From the NCBI GenBank assembly GCA_003225595.1, contig QIAR01000199.1, positions 1 through 18,111 of the forward strand: a DNA stretch of 18,111 nt. Direction: 5' to 3'. Shown one piece after another: positions 15,058 to 18,111 of the stretch (position 1 is the first letter of the stretch; every line of letters begins with the position of its first letter). The DNA is from Acidobacteriota bacterium (lineage in GTDB: Bacteria > Acidobacteriota > Terriglobia > Terriglobales > Acidobacteriaceae). Under the pieces are notes generated by a model. It was not told the origin of the DNA. It saw only the letters and a list, made by a program, of their open reading frames with translations, and searched no databases. A program made the position numbers and the translations under genes.

Positions 15058-15289
15058 ACGCGCCCGGAAGGCGTTGAGCTGCTCCTGACGACCGCGAGAC
15101 GCTGAATGCATGCGAAGCAGAGTGCAAGTTCCACCGCCCCCAAAAAACTCGCCCTCGTGCGCCCCCGTGCTTTAAGCCGCGTCAGGATCTCTCGCCTTCT
15201 GTCAGTGGAGCAGCCGTGAATTAATTACCTTTCTCCGCGCAAGAATCTCCAACGCTGCGATTTTTCGGCTTGGTAGTTCAACAATTTTA

Positions 15290-15590
15290 GTGGTGGCACC
15301 ACAAGTGCATTAGTAGCAAGTGCGTCTAGAGATGGGAGTGTCACGAACGCTGCCTAGCTCTCAAGGAACCAGGAGCTGGCCCCATGGCAAGCGTTTGCAA
15401 GGACTGGAGAGAGCTCTCGGAATGTAGAGAGCCGGATCCGAGAAGGTGATGATCCTTGTCGGCGGGGCAAACAGAGTTTTGGAACTGCGCGAGGAGGAAT
15501 CGCGAGCCAGACAGAAGGTCATGATTTAAACCTGGCCGGACCGCGCAAGGTCAGCGTAGCCAACACACCTTGCGCGGTATTTATATTTTC
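15290..15590 (+). ncRNA. Candidate structured RNA of unknown family
   Basis: The plus strand holds a run of hairpins that can coexist: GTGGT/ACCAC (15290-15302), GCAA/TTGC (15387-15398), GCTCTC/GAGAGC (15413-15432), CCGAgAAGG/CCTTgTCGG (15438-15462) and CGCGA/TCGCG (15488-15504). A longer-range pairing GCCCC (15379-15383) with GGGGC (15464-15468) would enclose three of them as a multibranch. A strong intrinsic terminator closes the region. The motifs of RNase P RNA, tmRNA and SRP RNA are not visible. It could be a free small RNA of roughly 300 nt, or a cis leader for sodA 180 bp downstream. The 5' end is a guess, and hairpins in GC-rich DNA can arise by chance. Confidence 0.4.
15540..15590 (+). 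terminator. Strong intrinsic terminator
   Basis: A perfect 12-bp stem, ACCGCGCAAGGT (15540-15551) with ACCTTGCGCGGT (15567-15578), has a 15-base loop and is followed by a T-rich tail ATTTATATTTTC (15579-15590). The T-rich side is on the plus strand only. The end of the TonB receptor gene is nearly 500 bp upstream, so this terminator more likely ends a separate transcript in the gene-free region. Confidence 0.8.
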
Positions 15591-15771
15591 TTACCTTCAG
15601 GTCAAAATTCAGCCATCATGCGCCGACACCTCTGCTACGGTGTAGATTAAAACCGTCTCGCCGGGATGGGTACAAGCGGTGAGAACGCACCAGCAGCTAC
15701 CCGAGCTAGTGACCCTATACGCTGAATCCGAAATACCCGTCCTGTCATCTTTAAGCCTTGGAGGATAAATC

Positions 15772-16413
15772 ATGGCGCACGAACTACCCCCTTTGCCATA
15801 TGACTATGCAGCGCTGGAACCCTACATTGACCAGCAGACGATGCATTTGCATCACGATATGCACCACGGAACCTATGTAAAAAACCTGAATGCAGCGCTG
15901 GAAAAATATCCCAACCTGCAATCGAAGAGCCCTGACGAATTGCTGCGCAACCTGAGCGAGATCCCGGAAGACATCCGGACTGCGGTGCGCAATAACGGTG
16001 GCGGTCACGTAAATCACACCATGTTCTGGAAGATCATGAAGCCCAAGGGCGGTGGCGAACCCAGCGGGAAAATTGCCGACGTCATCAAGAAGACTTTTGG
16101 CAGCTTCAAAGATTTTCAGACCAAGTTCAATGACGCGGGCGCCAAGCAGTTTGGCAGCGGTTGGGTATGGCTGGCGGCCAAGCCCAGCGGTGAGGTGCAG
16201 ATCATTACCACCCCCAACCAGGACAATCCAATTTCCCAGGGACTGTTCCCCATCATGGGCAATGACGTGTGGGAGCACGCCTACTATCTGAAATATAACA
16301 ACCGTCGTCCAGAATATTTGCAGGCGTGGTGGAACGTAGTTAATTGGGAGGAAATCAACAAGCGTCTCGAAGCGGTGAAGACGGTCCGCGAGCCAGCTCT
16401 AGCGCACCACTAA
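15772..16413 (+). CDS. sodA: Superoxide dismutase, Fe/Mn family (Mn-type)
   Basis: This enzyme dismutates superoxide to oxygen and hydrogen peroxide; it has 213 residues, the normal size, and no signal peptide, so it is cytoplasmic. The four metal ligands are in place: H27 (TMHLHHDMHH), H82 (GGGHVNHTMFW), D165 and H169 (NDVWEHAYY). The GGGHVNH stretch together with Gln150 in TPNQDNP is the pattern of manganese enzymes; iron enzymes usually place the outer-sphere Gln in the earlier helix. Mn or cambialistic use is therefore predicted. GGAGG lies 7 nt before the ATG. It has its own terminator downstream and appears monocistronic. A C-terminal tail of about ten residues (VREPALAHH) extends past the usual end. 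Confidence 0.96.
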   Translation: MAHELPPLPYDYAALEPYIDQQTMHLHHDMHHGTYVKNLNAALEKYPNLQSKSPDELLRNLSEIPEDIRTAVRNNGGGHVNHTMFWKIMKPKGGGEPSGKIADVIKKTFGSFKDFQTKFNDAGAKQFGSGWVWLAAKPSGEVQIITTPNQDNPISQGLFPIMGNDVWEHAYYLKYNNRRPEYLQAWWNVVNWEEINKRLEAVKTVREPALAHH

Positions 16414-16442
16414 TTTCGAGCGGGCAAATTCGACTCTCATCG

Positions 16443-16480
16443 AAAAGCCTCAGCACGCGAGTTGCGAGCCGAGGCTTTTT
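16443..16480 (+). terminator. Intrinsic terminator of sodA
   Basis: AAAAGCCTC (16443-16451) pairs with GAGGCTTTT (16471-16479) and runs into a T tract. The loop can form a small inner CGC/GCG stem. It begins 30 bases after the sodA stop codon. Confidence 0.82.
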
Positions 16481-16680
16481 CTTTGCTCTGAATCGCGGCC
16501 GAAGTTGGCTCCAGAACACAGTAATTTCATTGCGAAATAATTTTTCCAAAATCATTGTCACGCATGATGCCAATCCTGGTCGAAGAGCAAGGTCGAACTC
16601 GGCGCGATCGCTTTAACCGCCCTCCCTACAGTGTTTCCTGTACAGACAATTCTACCCATTCCCCGCCGACTTCACCGTGC

Positions 16681-16699
16681 TTGTCAGGTTCTGTGACAA
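16681..16699. promoter_or_regulatory. Inverted repeat, possible operator
   Basis: TTGTCAGGTTCTGTGACAA has perfect 6-bp arms (TTGTCA and TGACAA) around a 7-base centre, about 90 bp before the next start codon. The size and symmetry suit a dimeric regulator, and GTGACA inside it could also serve as part of a -35 box. No regulator family can be named from this. Confidence 0.3.
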
Positions 16700-16785
16700 C
16701 TACCGATGCTCGTATCAACTAGTAAATACAGGGACAAGGCTGGCTGGCATCTCACTTGCTTCTACGCTTTTGCGCGGGGGCGGTT

Positions 16786-16938
16786 ATGCTTTGGACCATA
16801 TTCGTGATTCTGCTGATTCTATGGCTCCTCGGACTCGTCGGCTCCTACACGCTGGGCGCGCTCATCCATCTACTCTTGGTGATAGCGCTCGTAGTACTGA
16901 TCATTAGCCTGTTAAGCGGACGCAGAAGGGTCATTTGA
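16786..16938 (+). CDS. Small two-helix membrane protein, lmo0937-like
   Basis: This 50-residue protein is almost entirely hydrophobic. MLWTIFVILLILWLLGLVGSYTLGALIHLLLVIALVVLIISLL forms two membrane helices joined by a short G-S/H-containing turn, with a basic tail GRRRVI that should stay in the cytoplasm. Length and pattern match the lmo0937 family of small membrane proteins (about 48-50 residues, function unknown, widespread in soil bacteria and often stress-associated). The ATG at 16786 is preferred over a TTG at 16756, because GGGGG precedes it at a suitable distance and family members start with this MLW-type segment. Confidence 0.78.
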   Translation: MLWTIFVILLILWLLGLVGSYTLGALIHLLLVIALVVLIISLLSGRRRVI

Positions 16939-16956
16939 AAAAATAGTATTCCACGC

Positions 16957-16991
16957 CGTCCGAGGATGCAAAATTCTGCATCTTAAGGACG
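16957..16991 (+). other. Imperfect hairpin between the small membrane-protein and SYLF genes
   Basis: GATGCA (16965-16970) pairs with TGCATC (16977-16982), and outer arms CGTCC (16957-16961) and GGACG (16987-16991) can also pair, leaving a 3/4-base internal loop. No T tract follows, so it is not a standard terminator. It may stabilise an mRNA end or mark a binding site 46 bp before the SYLF start. Confidence 0.35.
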
Positions 16992-17036
16992 CACGCCGGT
17001 TGAAAACTCAATGCATACAGCTTTTAAGGAGCTAAC

Positions 17037-17765
17037 GTGAAAAGATCTTTCGTTCTGATGTTGTTCAGTTTGGTAGGACTATTCGGAAGTTTCGCCTGGG
17101 CTGGCTCGGCACGGGAGGATTCTGTCGAACGACTCCAGAAATCCGCCAACGTCCTCAAGGAAATCATGGCCACTCCAGATAAGGGTATCCCCGAAGAAGT
17201 GTTAGATAGCGCCAAGTGCGTAGTCGTGGTTCCACACTTGATCAAAGGCGGGTTCATTGTTGGCGGCAAGCATGGACGAGGCGTCGCCACCTGCCGAACA
17301 AGAACCGGCTGGAGCGCGCCAGCTTTCGTTTCCGTTGGTGGTGGAAGCTGGGGTCTTCAGATCGGCGCCGAGGGTGTAGATCTCGTGATGTTGGTCATGA
17401 ACGACCAGGGCCTCCAACATCTGCTTTCAAGCAAATTTCAGATCAGCGGTGAAGGATCGGCTGCGGCCGGGCCGGTAGGGCGGCACGCTTCTGCCGGAAC
17501 GGACTGGAAACTGAATACCGAGATGCTGACTTATTCGCGTTCGAAAGGCGCCTTTGCCGGCTTAACCCTGGAAGGTGCAGTGGTAGAGCAGGACGATGAC
17601 TCCACAGTCGCAATCTACGGCAAAAAGATACCGTTTCGCACGATCCTGCTGGGTGAAGTAAAGCCACCAGCGGAGGCAGCCTCATTCATGCAGGCTGTGG
17701 CGGGCGCGAGCAGCAAGGCTAACGCGCGCGAAGCCAAGGAAGAAGTGAAAGAGGAAAAGAAGTAA
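17037..17765 (+). CDS. Exported SYLF-domain (Ysc84-like) protein
   Basis: This is a 242-residue secreted protein. The signal peptide MKRSFVLMLFSLVGLFGSFAWA is cut near residue 22. The SYLF (DUF500/Ysc84) lipid-binding domain fills the rest: RLQKSANVLKEIMATPDKGIPEEVL, AKCVVVVPHLIKGGFIVGG, GRGVATCR, GWSAPAFVSVGGGSWGLQIG, VDLVMLVMN, GPVGRHASAGTD and SRSKGAFAGLTLEGAVVE are standard segments in order. Eukaryotic members bind phosphoinositides; bacterial members are envelope proteins of uncertain role. A charged tail (AREAKEEVKEEKK) ends the protein. The start is GTG with AAGGAG 5 nt upstream. It follows the small membrane protein by 98 bp on the same strand, and the two may share a transcript. Confidence 0.9.
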   Translation: MKRSFVLMLFSLVGLFGSFAWAGSAREDSVERLQKSANVLKEIMATPDKGIPEEVLDSAKCVVVVPHLIKGGFIVGGKHGRGVATCRTRTGWSAPAFVSVGGGSWGLQIGAEGVDLVMLVMNDQGLQHLLSSKFQISGEGSAAAGPVGRHASAGTDWKLNTEMLTYSRSKGAFAGLTLEGAVVEQDDDSTVAIYGKKIPFRTILLGEVKPPAEAASFMQAVAGASSKANAREAKEEVKEEKK

Positions 17766-18044
17766 CCGCGGTTGGCACTACTGCCAGTGTGCAGCAGCAT
17801 ACGTTCAGGGCCCGGTTCAACGGCTACTGGGTCGAAGAATTCGATAGCAGCGGCATCGAGGCCCCAGACGGATCAGGATGCCGCCGCAACTGCCCCGCGA
17901 AACTACTGAAGCCAACCCGCTCAGAATACCCGTGGACGAAAACCTGTTGGGATGTGGGCGTAAATAACCTCCGGTTACATTTTGCATGGCTCGATACGCG
18001 GACTTTACGGGCGGGCCGTTGCAAGGTTATGATTTTGAAGGTGT
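17766..18044. other. Spacer before the tRNA gene
   Basis: These 279 bp hold no protein gene that I trust and no T-tailed terminator for the SYLF gene. The last 40 bp contain the likely tRNA promoter. Confidence 0.55.
18004..18033 (+). promoter_or_regulatory. Probable promoter of tRNA-Val
   Basis: TTTACG (18004-18009) and TATGAT (18028-18033) are spaced by 18 bp and resemble a sigma-70 promoter, with a strong -10. Transcription would begin around 18040, a few bases before the tRNA 5' end. Confidence 0.45.
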
Positions 18045-18111
18045 AGGCGCGTAGCTCAGTTGGTTAGAGCGCTACCTTGACACGGTAGAGGTCTGGGGTT
18101 CGAGTCCCCAC
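18045..18111 (+). tRNA. tRNA-Val (anticodon GAC), 3' end cut by window edge
   Basis: The acceptor strand AGGCGCG (18045-18051) is followed by TA, the D arm GCTC...GAGC, the anticodon stem CTACC/GGTAG around loop TTGACAC with anticodon GAC at 18079-18081, and a T arm TGGGG-TTCGAGT-CCCCA. The window ends inside or just after the T stem, so the returning acceptor strand (expected CGCGCCT) and any encoded CCA are not seen. It decodes GUC/GUU valine codons. Confidence 0.95.

Larger units (their letters stand above)
15058..15771. other. Gene-free 714-bp region between the TonB receptor and sodA
   Basis: No protein gene is supported here; the frames are short and lack ribosome sites. The first 230 bp show nothing I can name. 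From about 15290 to 15590 the plus strand is dense in hairpins and ends with a strong terminator (separate entries). The last 180 bp, 15591-15771, should carry the sodA promoter and leader; no clear hexamer pair was found. Confidence 0.7.
16414..16785. other. Intergenic region (372 bp) after sodA
   Basis: It contains the sodA terminator (16443-16480) and, nearer the next gene, a 19-bp inverted repeat (16681-16699). The rest shows no supported gene or named element. A promoter for the small membrane-protein gene should lie here. Confidence 0.6.

Noticed and set aside
15332..15427. 31-residue small frame in the structured region
   Set aside because: It has no Shine-Dalgarno and its codons overlap the predicted stems; chance is the simplest explanation.
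15480..15520. Resemblance to a cobalamin riboswitch B12 box (GAGCCAGA near 15504-15511)
   Set aside because: Only a few bases match. The other conserved blocks are missing and no B12-related gene follows.
15290..15590. RNase P RNA or tmRNA
   Set aside because: The conserved GAGGAAAGTCC block of RNase P and the tRNA-like ends of tmRNA are not present; a lone ACAGAA is not enough.
17789..18046. 85-residue frame before the tRNA
   Set aside because: It has no ribosome site or recognisable domain, contains the probable tRNA promoter, and runs two bases into the tRNA.

Overview
The window looks like a chromosomal segment from a soil-type member of the Acidobacteriota (Terriglobia-like). This placement is an inference from gene style: a TonB-dependent receptor with an N-terminal carboxypeptidase-regulatory-like domain, a lipoprotein built from FSN(A/S)SLNG-type repeats, a SYLF-domain secreted protein, moderately high GC, and short AT-rich intergenic repeats built on GATTGTCGATTT. 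No marker gene settles the species.

Layout. 1-1709: possible tail of an upstream gene, then a citrate lyase alpha subunit gene (citF) on +. 1882-3420 (-): repeat lipoprotein. 3647-4603 (-): PfkB-type sugar kinase. 4693-6302 (-): the msrP-msrQ pair for repair of oxidised periplasmic methionines. 6524-10120 (-): a signalling block in the order periplasmic phosphate-binding-like small protein, PilZ protein, hybrid PAS/GAF/PAS histidine kinase with C-terminal receiver. 10445-10927 (+): zinc-ribbon membrane protein. 11080-12399 (-) and 12526-15057 (+): a divergent pair, a secreted metal-dependent amidohydrolase and an Oar-like TonB receptor. 15058-15771: a long gene-free stretch holding several hairpins and a very strong intrinsic terminator, the best candidate here for an undescribed RNA. 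15772-16413 (+): Mn-type superoxide dismutase with its own terminator. 16786-16938 (+): a 50-residue two-helix membrane protein. 17037-17765 (+): SYLF-domain protein. 18045 to the end: tRNA-Val(GAC), cut by the window edge.

How the parts relate. Two oxidative-stress functions are present (MsrPQ and SodA) but lie in separate units. The PilZ protein and the hybrid kinase are co-directional and could form a signalling unit. The amidohydrolase and TonB receptor share a 126-bp intergenic region and may act on or import related compounds. Several start codons were moved inward from the longest reading frame because a clear Shine-Dalgarno sequence marks the internal start.

I see no CRISPR array, transposase, prophage, toxin-antitoxin pair or recognisable defence island. 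Most of the window is ordinary chromosomal content. The structured region at 15290-15590 and the dispersed intergenic repeats are the parts that the coding annotation does not explain.
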